From the NCBI GenBank assembly GCA_017311185.1, contig JAESUZ010002551.1:1240001-1304000 (forward strand): a DNA stretch of 64,000 nucleotides. Direction: 5' to 3'. Each line of letters starts with the position of its first letter. Positions within the stretch are counted from its first letter, which is position 1. Below, piece by piece: positions 1-12,679 of this stretch. Source of the DNA: Proteles cristata cristata (lineage: Eukaryota > Chordata > Mammalia > Carnivora > Hyaenidae). The position numbers and the translations under genes are program-made. Under the pieces are notes generated by a model that worked only from the letters and a program-made list of their open reading frames with translations, was not told where the DNA came from and did no database searches.

Positions 1-764
1 GTAGTCTACTAAACATAATGAAAAGCTTCCAGGTTCAATGAGTTGAGTTCTTTCCACTTTTCTATTCGAAGTATAAGTGTTCACAGGAACAATTTAAAAA
101 TAATTTTTAAGAAATTCAAAATTTTATAATCTTTGACATAGTAAATATCACCATAGAACTCTGAGTTAAGAAAGTAGAAACTCAGGTAGTGATTTAACTT
201 TAAAGAAGTTCCACATTATTTAATGAAAAATTGTGAGTAAAAAAATCTGTCATGGAACCGAGATTAAATTAATGCTATATGTCTGAATTCCTGTACCAAA
301 TATTCAGTTGTGCAAAGAGCAGCACAGCTCATGAGATCTATTTCCATTTAAGAGTCAAAATTTTAAAATCAGAAGCAAAAGCTACAAACTTGAAGAATGT
401 CACAACAAAATGCATTGCCTCAACCCTGATAACGAAGTTCTAGCCAAAGTTTTTATGACCTAAGAACCATCACATTCCAGTTACTCTCATATTGCCCATT
501 TTCATTATTGCTGTTCATTATTTTATCATTACCCATTTTCACTGTTCTTTATTACTAAAATCACTACTTGAAATTACCAGACTGATATTTTTTATTCTTA
601 TTTGTCTCCTTGTAATAAATACAAGATGCATGAATTTGGCCTATTCTCATTAGTACTCACTACTAACAAAAACGTATTTCTTTTTTATTGTAGGCACTCA
701 AAAATATTCAATAAATAGGTGAAAAATTAGTAATAGTGTATCATGGAACTGTTAAAACATTTGT
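1..764. other. AT-rich intergenic sequence, nothing recognised
   Basis: No open frame of note, no recognisable repeat family and no RNA gene. Stop codons are dense in all frames. It ends at the left target-site duplication of the first SINE. Confidence 0.5.
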
Positions 765-783
765 AATATTTCAGGCAAATATT

Positions 784-1007
784 GGGGCGCCTGGGTGGCT
801 CAGTAGGTTAAGTGTCTGACTTCGGCTCAGGTCATGGTCTCACGATTTGTGTGTTCGAGCCCCTTCTTGGGCTCTGTGCTGACAGCTTAGAGCCTGGAGC
901 CTGCTTTGGATTCTGTATCTCCTTATCTCTCCGCCCCTCCCCACTTGTGCTCTTGTCTCTCTCTCTCTCTCTCTCAATACTGATTAAAAAGTTAAAAAAA
1001 ATTTTTA
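784..1007 (+). mobile_element. CAN SINE (tRNA-Lys-derived), plus strand
   Basis: Complete non-autonomous SINE: tRNA-like head with pol III A box and B box (GTTCGAGCCCC-type), a body with AGCCTGGAGCCTGC, a CT-rich stretch and an A-rich tail. It is flanked by a perfect 19-bp target-site duplication at 765-783 and 1008-1026 (aatatttcaggcaaatatt), which sets both ends. SINEs of this class are copied by L1 enzymes. Confidence 0.96.
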
Positions 1008-1026
1008 AATATTTCAGGCAAATATT

Positions 1027-1672
1027 TATAAAATGAGTGTTCAGCAAAGTTTACTTACTGCTCACACATATATTTATAAGCAGACAGAAATGAAAATATG
1101 AATATGTTAAGAGTGATAACTCACAAAAGTATTAAAAATATAAATTTGATCTCCATACTTGCTAAATTCTCTGGAATGGGCATTACTAATTTTCTCATCA
1201 GAAAAGTAAACCTTATACCTCAAGCTAATAACATATAATAGGAAAATTATATAACTAGACACACTTTTCTCTTTTAACTCCTTAATATATACTCCTTGCA
1301 TATATTACTAGAGCAATTAAAAGTCTTAGGAGAAAAAAAATAACATACACATAACATGGGGGGAAAGATGTATACAGACACTAAAAAAATATCTCTTGAT
1401 AAAATCAAAGATTATCAAATGTTTGGTTGTGGTAAAAGAAAATGTTCAAATATGTTAAGACTGATGTTCAAAGGAATCTTGTATGAGCATAAAAGTTGGT
1501 TTTCTTTTACTATTTATAAAGCAGAAATTGTTTATGTCATTTTCTGAATGAGGGAAGATTATTTAAAAAATACTTAAAACACTTTTGGAAAGTATTTTTA
1601 TTATAAAATGTCAACTGTCATTACATACCTCCAATGCCATTATATTTCTAACATCCTTATAAAATGAAGCGT
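1027..1672. other. AT-rich sequence, nothing recognised
   Basis: Between two SINEs. Only short chance open frames; no family recognised. Confidence 0.45.
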
Positions 1673-1690
1673 TAATTGAATGTAATTTTC

Positions 1691-1717
1691 CTTCTTTTTT
1701 AATGTTTTATTTTATGT

Positions 1718-1751
<34 letters not shown>

Positions 1752-1921
1752 CAGGGGAGGGTCAGAGAGAGGGAGATACAGAACCTGAAGCAGGCTCCAG
1801 GCTCTGAGCTGGCTGTCAGCACAGAGCCTGACGCAGGGCTCGAACCCGTGAGCCATGAACCGTGAGACTGTGACCTGAGCCGAAGTCGGACACTTAACTG
1901 GCTGAGCCACCCAGGGTCCCC
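1691..1921 (-). mobile_element. CAN SINE, minus strand
   Basis: Reverse-strand SINE with T-rich tail on the left, a (GA)n run at about 1719-1748 that is the complement of its CT-rich region, and the tRNA-like head on the right. The target-site duplication is 1673-1690 and 1922-1939, 17 of 18 bases identical (taattgaatgtaattttc against taatcgaatgtaattttc). Confidence 0.95.
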
Positions 1922-1939
1922 TAATCGAATGTAATTTTC

Positions 1940-2949
1940 TTTACATAATTGTTTATAAAATACCCTTAAGTTAGTCAAGGATCTATGAATAAATCACAAA
2001 TAGTTTTTTACTGTCTCAGAAATCTAGCCACTTAAATACTTGTTATTTTAAAGCATCATATTGAATATATAATTGTTAAAAATACTTAATGTTTTTAAAA
2101 CAATTCTTGCCAAATATTCAACAGCAGCATTTTTGAATGACCTATATATATAGTTAATAGTTTTTCTAAGTGATCTAATCCACAAATTCATTCAAATTAA
2201 ATTATTCAACACTTGTAGTATTACGTTGGCCAAGCTATTATGAGCTTATTAAATGATTAATCCCAGTGTGATTTTCAGAAAAAATAATGAGTGCACTCTA
2301 TGTCAGCTTAGAAATATAATTGCACCATTATTGTGCTAAACTATTATCAAAGAGAATGCAGTATAAGGTACATTAGCAGTGACATTACTCCGCCTGCTGA
2401 GATTTTTGCTTATAAAATTATTTGAAATAGGAGAGGATTTGTACAATTAAAACTTAAGTATTGAAGGATAATATGCTTAATCATTTGAAAGTTACCAGGT
2501 TGTTTTTATAGTTCTTTGACACAAATCAACAAATGTAGAAAATGTTTGTTTGAGGAAGATAAAATTATTTAATACCATAAAATTCCAAGGTCTCTTTTAA
2601 TAAAAATTAAATACTCCAAAATGTTATAAAAATAAAATAGGGGAATGGTTTCTAAGGCTGTCACTAATTACCTTAGTTTTCCTTAATAATGAACCCCAGT
2701 TTTGTTCAAATCAACAATATGCTCAAATCAAATAACTGGCAATTTCCTTGGAAAGATGGGTGCCTTCATTCCTTATGATTCCTAACTAAGAAGTAAGACA
2801 TGATTGAGGTTAGCTAAATAAGGAAGACATTTTTTCTCATGTAGATAAGTGACTGGTGAATACTTTTCATTGCACAAAGTTCATCTTTAGCCTTCCCTTG
2901 CTTGAAATAACTTCTTTTAGATTTAATTATATTCATTTTCTTAAATATT
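1940..2949. other. AT-rich sequence, nothing recognised
   Basis: About 1 kb without recognisable genes or repeats, very rich in short A/T runs. It may hold decayed repeats that I cannot identify by eye. Confidence 0.4.
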
Positions 2950-3345
2950 TTAAGTCCATTTTTCCTCAGCTTTATTGAAATATTAACATGTAACATATGT
3001 AAAGTTTAAGGTGTAGAGTCTGATGACTAGATAGAAGCATATAGGTAAAATACAACACTAATCTTAGTTAATACTTTCATCCTCTAGCTTTTAATTTGGG
3101 AGAGGAAGTGGTAATAGTTAAGATTTACTCTCTTAACAACGTTCTGGTATATAATATAGTATTGCTAATTATTTTCATGATGTTATACACTAGATCCCCA
3201 GAACTTACTGACATTATAGCTGGGAGTTTGTGCACTTTGACCAAATTCTTATTTTTGCCACCCACTGGCCCTGGCAACCACCCTTTCACTCTGTGTTTAT
3301 GAGGTTGGCATTTTTAGATTCTGCACATAAATGACAACATAAAAA
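2950..3345 (-). mobile_element. Old L1 3' end, minus strand
   Basis: Complement of an L1 3' UTR and the end of ORF2: 'TTTATTGAAATAT...' followed by the conserved GGCAACCACCC and 'TTTTAGATTCTGCACATAAATG' tracts. It is interrupted on the right by an L1 3' fragment on the other strand and resumes near 3690. Divergence suggests an old mammal-wide L1M-type copy. Confidence 0.75.
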
Positions 3346-3653
3346 TCTAGAGAGTTATTATGTTAACTGAAAGACAAAGAAAGACAAATGCCATGTGATT
3401 TTACTCCTATGTGGAATTTAGGAAACAAAACAAATGAACAAAGAAAAAAAAGACAACAACAACTAAAAAGACTCTTAAATATAATGAACTGGTGGCTGCC
3501 AGAGGGGAGATGGGTATGGTGAAAGGGGAAATAGATAAAGGGGATAAAAGGTGTACTTTTCTTGTTAAGCACTGAGAAATATATAGAGTTTTGAATTATT
3601 ATATTGTACACCTGAAATAAAACTGTCAATTATGCTTACTTGTAAAAAAAAAA
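3346..3653 (+). mobile_element. L1 3' end fragment with poly(A), plus strand
   Basis: Sense copy of the last ORF2 codons and 3' UTR: GAAAGACAAATGCCATGTGA, AACTGGTGGCTGCCAGAGG, TTGTACACCTGAAATAA, then an A run at about 3643-3653. It splits the surrounding minus-strand L1, whose sequence resumes after it (GTTGTTGCAAAAGGCAAAAT). It is therefore a 5'-truncated insertion younger than its host. Confidence 0.8.
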
Positions 3654-4875
3654 AAGTATCTATCCTTCTCTGACATTTTCCCCTGAGTTATAGTGTCTAT
3701 GCGTGTTGTTGCAAAAGGCAAAATTTCCTTCTTTCACAGGGCTAATTAATATGCCATTGTTTTGTATATATACCACCTTTTCTTTATCAAATCATCTTTT
3801 AATTTACATATAGGTAAATTCCATGTCTTGGCTCTTGTGTATGATGCTGCACTGAACATGAAACTACAAGTACCTCTTCAAGATTCTGTTTTCATGTCAT
3901 TTATATATTACACAGAAGTGCAGTTGCTCAATCACATGGTAGTAATATTTTTTATTTTTCTGAGCAAACTTCATATTGTTTTCCATGGTGGCTGTACCTG
4001 TGTATATTTCCAAAGTAGTGCACAAGGGCTCCTCTTTTCCCACAGCCCCACCAACACTTGTTGTCGCTTGTCTGTTTGATAATAGCTATTCTAACAGGTG
4101 CAGAATAATATCTTAATGTGATTTTGATTGACATTTCTCTGATGATTAGCAATGTTGAGCATATTTTCATGTACCCCTTATCTATCTGTAGGTATTCTTT
4201 GGAAAAATGACTATCATCCTCTGCCCATTTTTTAATTGTTTGGTTTCTTGCTGTTGAGTTGTGTGTATTATGTCTATAGTTTTTTATATTAACTCCTTAT
4301 CTAACAGATGGTTTAAAAAATATTACTCTTATGTTGTAGATTGCCTTTTATTTTCCTGATTTTTGCTTTTGCTGCCTGTGATTTTGTTGTCATATCCAAA
4401 AATATAATTGCCAGAACCCATGTCAAGAAACATTTTCCCTGTGTTTCCTCCTAGTTGTCTTCCGGTTTGGGATCCTGTGTGTAACAACTTAAGTCATTTC
4501 AAGTTGATTTTGGGGAATTGTGTAAGGAGTCCCGTTTCTTTCTTCTGCATGTTATAGTCTCGTTTCCCAACACCATTTATCAAAGAAACTATCTTTCCTC
4601 CATTGAATCCTCTTGATTCCCTTGTCAGATTAATGACTCCAGCTTTGTTCTTCCTCAAGATCCCTTTAGTGATTCAGAGTCTTTTGTTGTAACCCATTTT
4701 AGGATCATTTTTCTCTTACTATGAAATAGGTCATTGGAATTTTGATAGGGTTTGTATTGAGTCTGTAGATGGCTCTGTGTACTATGGACATTTGTACAAT
4801 ATTAATTTTTCTGATCCAGAAACACAGGATATCTTTTCATTTATTTGTGTCTTCAGTTTTTTCATTAGTGTCTTA

Positions 4876-5393
4876 ACTTTTTTAAATGAAGTGTATTTGA
4901 CATACTATAAATTTAACTTGTACAAAATGTTAATTTGATACAGTTATATATTGTGATATAATTACCATAGCCCTGATAATTACCACCTCTATCACCTTAC
5001 ATTATTATATTTCTTTTTAGTGATTAGAATAATCAAGTTCTAGTCTCTTAGCAATTTTGATGGCTTATAATACCATTGAACTATGGTTATAATACCATCA
5101 GTATGGGTTATAATACCATTGTTGTCTGTATTTACTACACTTTGCATGAGATCTACAGAGCTTTTTGACTGCTCATTGTATGTTTATACTCTCAAACAAT
5201 ATCTGTCCTTCCCACCCACCTCCCCTCCCCCTATCCCCTGGTAACCATTTTCCTCTGTTTCTATGAGTTTCGCTGTTTTAGATTCCACATATGTCTGATA
5301 TCATATATTTTGTCTTTCTCAGACTTATCTCACATAGAACAATTTCCTCACATTCCATTCATGTCTTCACAAATGGCAGGATGTTGTACATAT
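4876..5393 (-). mobile_element. Nested L1 3' end, minus strand, inside older L1
   Basis: Antisense L1 3' UTR (TTGACATACTATAAATTTAA, CCCCCTATCCCCTGGTAACC, GATTCCACATATGTCTGATA) interrupting ORF2 of the host L1. Host ORF2 sequence on the two sides is continuous: it stops near the TTTTTTCATTAGTGTCTTA tract and resumes at CTCCTAGGTTAAAAATATTC. Within it, a short motif (TATAATACCATTG/C) occurs three times at about 5066-5121. Confidence 0.72.
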
Positions 5394-6467
5394 CTTTCAC
5401 TCCTAGGTTAAAAATATTCCTATATATTTTGATGCTATTATAAATGAAATTATGTTTCTATCTCAGTTTTTCATTAGTGTATAGACACAACTAATCTTTT
5501 TACGTGAATTTCATATCTTGTAACTTAATTTGTTGGTTAGTTCTCATGGTGTTTTGGTAGAGTCTTCAGGGAATTTCTCTGTATAAAATGTTATCTTCTG
5601 TAAACAGAAATAGTTTTACTTCTCTCTTTCCAATCTGGATATCTTTTATTTATTTTTCTGGCCTGACTGCCCTAGTAGGACTTCTAGCACTATTCTGAAT
5701 AGGAGTTGAGAGTGACTACCTTGGTCTTATTCCTAATCTTAGCAGGAAAAGTTCTCAGTTTTACATCATTGAGTTCTTTATATATGGCTTTTGTTTATGT
5801 TGACGTGCATTCCTTTTATACCCAACTTCTTGAGTGTTTTTAATGTGCATCGATGCTGAATCTTGTGAAATTCTTCTTTTCCATCTATTGAGATGATCAC
5901 AAGATTTTTACCTTTTATTTTTCATTACATTTAATAATTTGCATATAATGATTTACCCTTGTATCCCAGGGATAAATCCCACTTGATTAGGGTGCGTAAT
6001 CCTTTTAATGTACTGTTGAATTTGGCTTGCTAGTATTTTGTTGAGAACTTTTGCATAGGGATATTCATCTGTAATTTTCGAGAGTGTCCTAATGTGGCTT
6101 TGGTGTCAGGATAATGCTGTCCTCACAAAATAAGGTTTAGTTTTAGAGTATTACCTCCTATTTTTAAGAAGAGTTTGAGAAGACTGGTATTCATTTTTTA
6201 ATGTTTGGTAGAATTCACCTATGAAGTCAATGGTTCCTGGTGTTTCCTGTGTTGAAAAGTCTTCCATTACTGTTTCAGTCCCCTTATTCATCATTGGTCT
6301 GTTCACAATTTCTGTTTCTTCATGATTCAGTCTTGGCAGATTCTATGTTTCTAAGAATTTCTTTTTTTTTTTTGCCATCTCATTTCATAGGCCTAAAATT
6401 GTTCAGAGTAGTATATGGTCCTTGTATTTCTGTTACTAGTTGTAATGTCTACTCTTTCACTTCTAAT

Positions 6468-6639
6468 TTTTTTTAATGTTTATTTTTGAGGGAGAGAGAC
6501 AAATCTGAAGAATCTGAAGCAGTCTCCAGACTACACCCAGTCAGCATAGAACCTGACACAGGGCTCAAACTCACGAACCACGAGATCTTGACCTGAGCTG
6601 AAGTTGGTCACTTAACCGATTGAGCCACCCAGGCACCCC
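6468..6639 (-). mobile_element. CAN SINE, minus strand, inside old L1
   Basis: Short, diverged reverse-strand SINE. Target-site duplication 6453-6467 and 6640-6654 (tctttcacttctaatt-type, one mismatch). The body is shorter than the usual 220 bp or so because the GA-rich and central parts are reduced. Confidence 0.93.
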
Positions 6640-7598
6640 TCTTTCACTTCTGATTCTTCTTTTTCTTAGTCTAGTTAAGGATTTGTCAACCTTTTTATAT
6701 ATTTTTAAAAAACACCTTTTGGTCGTAATCATCTTTTCTATTATCTTTTTAATCTCTATTTTTGCTCTGATTTTTTCATTTTTTTTCTTCTACTAACTTT
6801 AGACCTAAGTTGTTCTTTTTCTTGTTCCTTGAGGTATAAATATAGGCTGCTTTCTTTTCTTTTAAGGTAGACATTAATTTCTCTTTCAGAACCATTAGTC
6901 TACATCACATTAATTTTGATAAATCATGTTTCCATTTTCACTTGTTTCAAGTTCTCTTTTCTGTTTTTATTTCTTTGATGCATTGTTTGCTCAGGAGCAT
7001 ATTGTTCCATTTCCATACATTTATGATTTTTCCTTTTTTTCTCTATTATTGATTTCACTTTTCATAGCATTGTAGTCAGAAAAGGCAATTGGTATAATTT
7101 TAGTCTTTTTACATTTGTCAAGATGTGTTTTATGATTTAACATATGGTATACCATGGAAAATGTTCTGTGCATGCTTGAAAAGGATGTATATTTTGATAG
7201 TGTTGGTTGCAATTATCTGAATGTGTTTAGACCCATTTGGTGTAGTTCAAGTCCAGTGTTTCCGTACTGATTTTTTGTCTAGATGATATATCTCGTGTTT
7301 AAGTGGGATATTCAAATCCCTTACTATTATTGTATTATGTTTCTACCTACAGATATATTAGAGTTTGCTTAGTATATTTACATGGTCCTATATTGCATGA
7401 ATATTTATGATTGTTACAGCCTATTGATAAATTGACCTATTTATTGAAAAATTATTTTTTGTTACAATTTTCAACCTAATATCTTAAATATATTTTCTTA
7501 TAGAAGTATACCTACCCCTGTTCTCCTTACATTTCCATTTGTTTGAGAAGCCAATACTCAAGAGATGAGTTTTAATTGGAAAGGAATTTGAGCTTTTT

Positions 7599-7808
7599 TT
7601 TTTTTTTTTTTAAACATAGTTTATTGTCAAATTAGTTTCCACATAACACCCAGTGCTCATCCCCACAAGTGCCCTCCTCCATGCCCACCCCTCCTCCCCC
7701 CCACATCCACCAGTCCTCAGTTTTTGTCAGCATTCAAGAGTCTCTCATGGTTTGCCTCTCCCCCTTTCCCCCACCATTTCCGCCCTTCTTCTCTCCCTTG
7801 GTCCTCTG
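7599..7808 (-). other. L1 3' UTR and poly(A) tail
   Basis: Runs from the ORF2 stop (codon ending at 7809) to the T run. On the minus strand it is G-rich (complement of the C-rich CCCACCCCTCCTCCCCCCCAC tract near 7683-7703). A G-rich 3' UTR is a known property of mammalian L1s. It ends in AAACTATGTTTA-like sequence before the A tail. Confidence 0.88.
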
Positions 7809-10800
7809 TTAAGCTCCTCCTAATCCTCCTATACGTGCACACATATGATATTTGTCTTTCTCTGCCTGACTTATTTCGCTCAGCATCACACCCTCAAGAT
7901 CCATCCATGTGGCTACACATGGCCAGATTTCATTGTTTCTCATTGCCATGTAGTATTCCATGGTATAGATAAACCACATCTTCTTGATCCATTCATCTGT
8001 TGATGGACACTTAGGCTCTTTCCAGGTTTTAGCTATTGTGGAGAGTGCTGCTATGAACATTGGGGTACATGTGCTCCTATGCATCAGCATTTCTGTATCC
8101 CTTGGGTAAATTCCTAGCAGTGCTATTGCTGGGTCATAGGGGAGTTCTATTGTTAGTTTCCTGAGGAACCTCCACACTGTTTTCCAGAGGGGCTGTACCA
8201 GTTTACATTCCCACCAACAGTGTAGGAGGGTGCCCGTTTCTCCACATCCTCGCCAGCATCTAGAGTTCTCTGATTGGCTCATTTTAGCCACTCTGACTGG
8301 CGTGAGGTGGTATCTCAGTGTGGTTTTGATTTGTATTTCCCTGATGAGGAGCGATGCTGAGCATCGTTTCATGTGTCTGTTGGCCATCTGGATGTCCTCT
8401 TTGGAGAAGTGTCTGTTCATATCTTCTGCCCATTTCTTCACTGGGTTGTTTGTTTTTCGGGCGTGTAGTTTGGTGAGTTCCTTGTAGAATCTGGATATCA
8501 ACCCTTTATCTGATATGTCATTTGCAACTATCTTTTCCCATTCCGTTGGTTGCCTATTAATTTTCTGGGTTGTTTCCTTGGCTGTGCAGAAGCTTTTAAT
8601 CTTGAGGAGGTCCCAACAGTTTATTTTTGCTCTTAATTCCCTTGCTTTTGGGGATGTGTCAAGTAAGAAGTTGCTGCGGTGGAGGTCAAGGAGGTTGTTT
8701 CCTGCTTTCTCCTCTAGGGTTTTGATGGTTTTCTGTCTCACGTTCAGGTCCTTTATCCATTTTGAGTTTATTTTTGTGCATGGTGTGAGAAAATGATCTA
8801 GTTTCATTCTTCTGCATGTTGCTGTCCAGTTCTCCCAACACCATCTGTTAAAAAGGCTGTCTTTTTTCCATTGGATATTCTTTCCTGCTTTGTCAAAGAT
8901 TAGTTGGCTGTATACTTTGGGTCCACTTCTGAGTTCTCAATTCTGTTCCATTGGTCTATGGGTCTGTTTTTGTGCCAATACCATACTGTCTTGATGATGA
9001 CAGCTTTGTAGTAGAGGCTAAAGTCTGGGATGGTGATCCCTCCCGTTTTGGTTTTATTTTTCAGGATTACTTTGGCTATTCGGGGTCTTTTGTGGTTCCA
9101 TACAAATTTTTGGATAGTTTGTTCTAGTTTTGAGAAGTATGCTGGTGCAATTTTGATTGGAATTGCATTGAATGTGTAGAGTGCCTTAGGTAGTAATGAC
9201 ATCTTAACTATATTTATTCTTCCTATCCATGAGCCTGGAATGTTTTTCCATTTCTTTGTGTCTTCTTCAATTTCCTTCATAAGTTTTCTATAGTTTTCAT
9301 CATACAGATCTCTTGTATCCTTCGTTAGGTTTATTCCGAGGTATTTTATGGTTTTTTGTGCAATTGTGAATGGGATCAGTTTCTTGATTTCTCTTTCTGT
9401 TGCTTCATTTTTGGTGTATAAAAATGCAACCGATTTCTGTACATTGATTTTGTACCCTGCAACTTGGCTGAATTTTTGGATCAGTTCTAGTAGGCTTCTG
9501 GTGGAGTCTGTCGGGTTTTCGATGTAGAGCATCATGTCATCTGCGAAGAGTGAAAGTTTGACTTCCTCTTTGCCAATTCTGATGCCTTTGATTTCCTTTT
9601 GGTGTCTGATGGCTGATGCTAGGACTTCCAGCACTGTGTTAAACAGCAGCGGTGAGAGTGGGCATCCCTGTCGTGTTCCTGATCTCAGGGGGAAAGCTCT
9701 GAGTTTTTCCCCGTTGAGGATGATGTTCGCTGAAGGCTTCTCATAGATGGCTTTGATGATGTTTAAGTAGGTTCCTTCTATCCCAACTTTCTTGAGAGTC
9801 TTTATTAAGAAGGGATGCTGTATTTTGTCAAATGCTTTTTCTGCATCTATTGACAGGATCATATGGTTTTTATCTTTTCTTTTATTGATATGATGTATCA
9901 CATTGATTGATTTGCGAATGTTGAACCAGCCCTGTAACCCAGGAATGAATCCCACTTGATCTTGGTGGATGATTCTTTTGATATGCTGCTGGATTCGATT
10001 TGCAAGGATCTTGTTGAGAATTTTTGCATCCGTATTTATCAAGGATATTGGCCTGTAGTTCTCTTTTTTTGCTGGATCTCTCTCTGGCTTGGGAATCAGT
10101 GTGATGCTGGCTTCATAAAATGAGTCCGGGAGTTTTCCTTCGCTTTCTATTTTTTGGAATAACTTGAGAAGAATTGGGATTAATTCTGTTTTAAATGTCT
10201 GGTAGAATTCCCCAGGGAAGCCATCAGGTACAGGGCTCTTATTGGTTGGGAGATTTTTGATCACTGATTCAATTTCTTCACTCGTTATGGGTCTGTTCAG
10301 GTTTTCTATTTCTTCCCGTGTGAATTTTGGTAGTGAGTGTGTGTTTAGGAATGTGTCCATTTCTTCTAAGTTGTCCAATTTGTTGGCATATAATTTTTCA
10401 TAGTATTCGCTGATAATTGCTTGTATTTCTGAGGGGTTGGTTGTAATAAGTCCATTTTCATTCATAATTTTGTCTATTTGGGTGCTCTCTCTTTTCTTTT
10501 GGATAAGTCTGGCTAAAGGTTTGTCAATTTTGTTTACCTTTTCAAAAAACCAACTCTTGGTTTCATTGATCTGTTCAATTGTTTCTTTGGTCTCTATGTT
10601 GTTTATTTCTGCTCTAATTTTTACTATTTCTCTTCTTCTACTGGGTTCAGGGCGTTCTTGTTGCTCTGCCTCTAGTTCCTTTAGGTGAGCTGTTAGATTT
10701 TGGACTTGCACTTTTTCTAATCTCTTGAAATAGGCCTGGAGAGCAATGTACTTTCCTCTTAGGACTGCCTTTGCCGCATCCCATAGATTTTGAATTGTTG

Positions 10801-11755
10801 TGTTTTCATTTTCATTTGTTTCATATATTTTTAAATTTCATCTCTAATTGCCTGATTGGCCCATTCATTCTTTAGAAGGGTGTTCTTTAACCTCCATGTT
10901 TTTGGAAGTTTTCCAGACTTCTTCCTGTAATGGATTTCAAGTTTCAAAGCATTGTGATCTGACAGTGTGCATGGTATGATCTCTATTCTTTTATATTTAT
11001 TGAGGGCTGCTTTATGTCCCAGTATGTGATCTATCTTGGAGAATGTGCCATGCGCACTTGAGAAGAAAGTAAATTCCCTGGCCTCAGGATGTAAAGTTCT
11101 AAATATATCTGTCAGGTCCATCTGGTCCAATGTATCTTTCAAGTCCATTATTTCTTTAGTGATTTTCTGTCTGGTTGACCTATCCATTGCTGTAAGTGGA
11201 GTATTAAAGTCCCCTGCTATTAGCACATTTTTATCTATAAGCTTGTTTCTGTTTGTGATTAATTGTTTTAGATATTTAGGTGCTTCCATATTCGGTGCGT
11301 AGACTTTATGATAGTTCTTCCTGATGGATGGACCCTGTAATTATTATGTAGTGCCCTTCTTCATCTCTTGTGATTGTCTTTAATTTAAAGTCCTGTTTGT
11401 CTGATATAATTATCGCTACTCTGGCTTTCTTTGATTTCCTGTAGCATGATATATATTTCTCCATCCCCTTACTTTTAATCTGAAGGTATCTTCCAGTCTA
11501 AAATGAGTTTTTGTAGACAGCATATAGATGGATTCTGTCTTTTTATCCAAACTGCTACCCTATGTCTTTTGATTGGAGCATTCAGCCCATTTACATTCAG
11601 TGTTATTATTGAAATATGTGGGTTTAGAGTCTTTGTTCTCTTTTGTAGGGTTCATGCTTATGTGATTGGAGCATTCAGCCCATTTACATTCAGTGTTATT
11701 ATTGAAATATGTGGGTTTAGAGTCTTTGTTTCTTTTGTAGGGTTCATGTTTGTGG
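7809..11755 (-). pseudogene. L1 ORF2 (endonuclease-reverse transcriptase), broken
   Basis: ORF2p nicks the target DNA and reverse-transcribes L1 or SINE RNA. The N-terminal endonuclease half (11755-10831) retains GDFNTPL and SDHNALKLE motifs but has a 1-base loss near 11430-11445, a further break near 11310 and a TAA stop at 10831-10833. A 1-base loss just downstream (about 10820) shifts into the long frame 10711-8900, which holds the whole reverse transcriptase core including the catalytic FADD (codons at 9536-9547). Another 1-base loss at about 8900 shifts into the last frame, which ends at 7809 and contains the C-terminal Cys-rich segment ([19 protein letters not shown]). Without the breaks the length would be near the usual 1,280 residues. 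Confidence 0.93.
11571..11755 (-). repeat. 93-bp tandem duplication at the L1 ORF2 start
   Basis: Two adjacent near-identical copies, 11571-11663 and 11664-11755. Each contains ORF2's first codons (ATG plus NPTKE, then the ISIITLNVNGLNAPI segment of the endonuclease). Copies differ by one indel (GTTCTCTTTT against GTTTCTTTT) and a few bases. The upstream copy runs into TAA and TGA after the NAPI motif, so translation from the first ATG would end early, while the second ATG still leads into the normal ORF2 continuation (KRHRVAVW). Confidence 0.93.
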
Positions 11756-11793
11756 TGGTGTCTCTGGAATCTTTGTTCCTTGCAACCTTTCCT

Positions 11794-12679
11794 TCAGAGC
11801 ACCCCCCTCAGAATTTCTTGTAGGGCTGGCTTCGTGGTGACAAATTCTTTCAATTTCTGTTTGTTTGGAAAGGTTTTTATCTCTCCTATTTTGAATGACA
11901 GGTTTGCTGGATAGAGGATTCTTGGCTACATATTTTTACTGTTCATCACATTGAAGATCTCCTGCCATTCCTTTCTGGCCTGCCAAGTTTCAGTAGATAG
12001 GTCTGTCACCACTCCGATAGGTTTCCCTTTGTATGTGAGGGCCCTTTTCTCCCTAGCTGCTTTCAAAATTCTCTTTGTCCTTGTATTTTGCCATTTTTAC
12101 TGTGATATGTCGTGCAGAGGATCGATTCAAGTTACGTCTGAGGGGAGTCCTCTGAGCCTCTTGTATTTCCACATTAACTTCCTTCCCCAGGTCGGGGAAG
12201 TTCTCTGCTATAATTTGTTCCAGGACTCCTTCAGCACCTTTCCCTCTCTCTTCCTCTCTGGGATTCCTATTGTACGGATATTGTTGCGTTTGACTGTATC
12301 GCTGAGCACTCGAATTCTTCTTCCTGTTCCTGGATCAGTTTGTCTCTTTTTTTTGTCAGCTTCTTGGTTTTCTATAATGGTGTCTTCTAAATCACTTATT
12401 CTCCTTTCTGCCTCTTCAATCCGTGCATTGGAGGCCTCTAATTTATTATGTATCTCATTTATCGCATTTTTAATTCTTCATGCCTATTTTTATTTTCCAT
12501 TCTGTCTGTAGCCATAGTTTCTTTGATGTCGCCTATGTTTTTTCAAGCCCTGCTATTAATTTCACCATTATTATTCTAAAATCTTGTTCACTTATGCTGC
12601 TGATATCTGTTTTGAGCAGTTCATTAGCTGTCATTTCTTCTTGGAGTTTCTTTGGAGGAGAGCTCTTTTATTTCGTCAT
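11794..12679 (-). pseudogene. L1 ORF1 (RNA-binding chaperone), broken
   Basis: ORF1p coats L1 RNA as a coiled-coil trimer. The probable start ATG is at 12679-12677 and the stop TGA at 11796-11794, about 295 codons. Codon 4 is TAA, and further frameshifts follow near 12560 and 12470. Recognisable parts are a coiled coil (ASNARIEEAERRISDLEDTI at about 12360-12450) and the C-terminal RNA-binding half (VEIQEAQRTPLRRN, HITVKMAKYKDKE). The gap to the ORF2 start is about 40 bp, usual for L1. Confidence 0.88.

Larger units (their letters stand above)
3690..7545 (-). mobile_element. Old L1 (L1M-type) ORF2 body, minus strand
   Basis: Continuation of the minus-strand L1 from 3345. Antisense ORF2 tracts appear in order: the C-terminal region near 4020-4170 (TTTTCCCACAGCCCCACCAAC), the reverse transcriptase region at about 5400-6450, and the N-terminal endonuclease half from about 6655 to 7545. 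All frames are broken. Two later insertions lie inside it: another L1 3' end (4876-5393) and a SINE (6468-6639). It ends shortly before the insertion site of the full-length L1. Confidence 0.82.

Noticed and set aside
5066..5121. Three copies of a TATAATACCAT motif as a CRISPR-like or regulatory array
   Set aside because: Irregular spacing, AT-rich, inside a nested L1 3' end in a mammalian genome; best seen as local slippage.
8900..10711. A 603-residue open frame on the minus strand as a host protein-coding gene
   Set aside because: It carries L1 reverse transcriptase motifs ([20 protein letters not shown]) and lies within an L1 with both ends and a TSD; it is a piece of broken ORF2.
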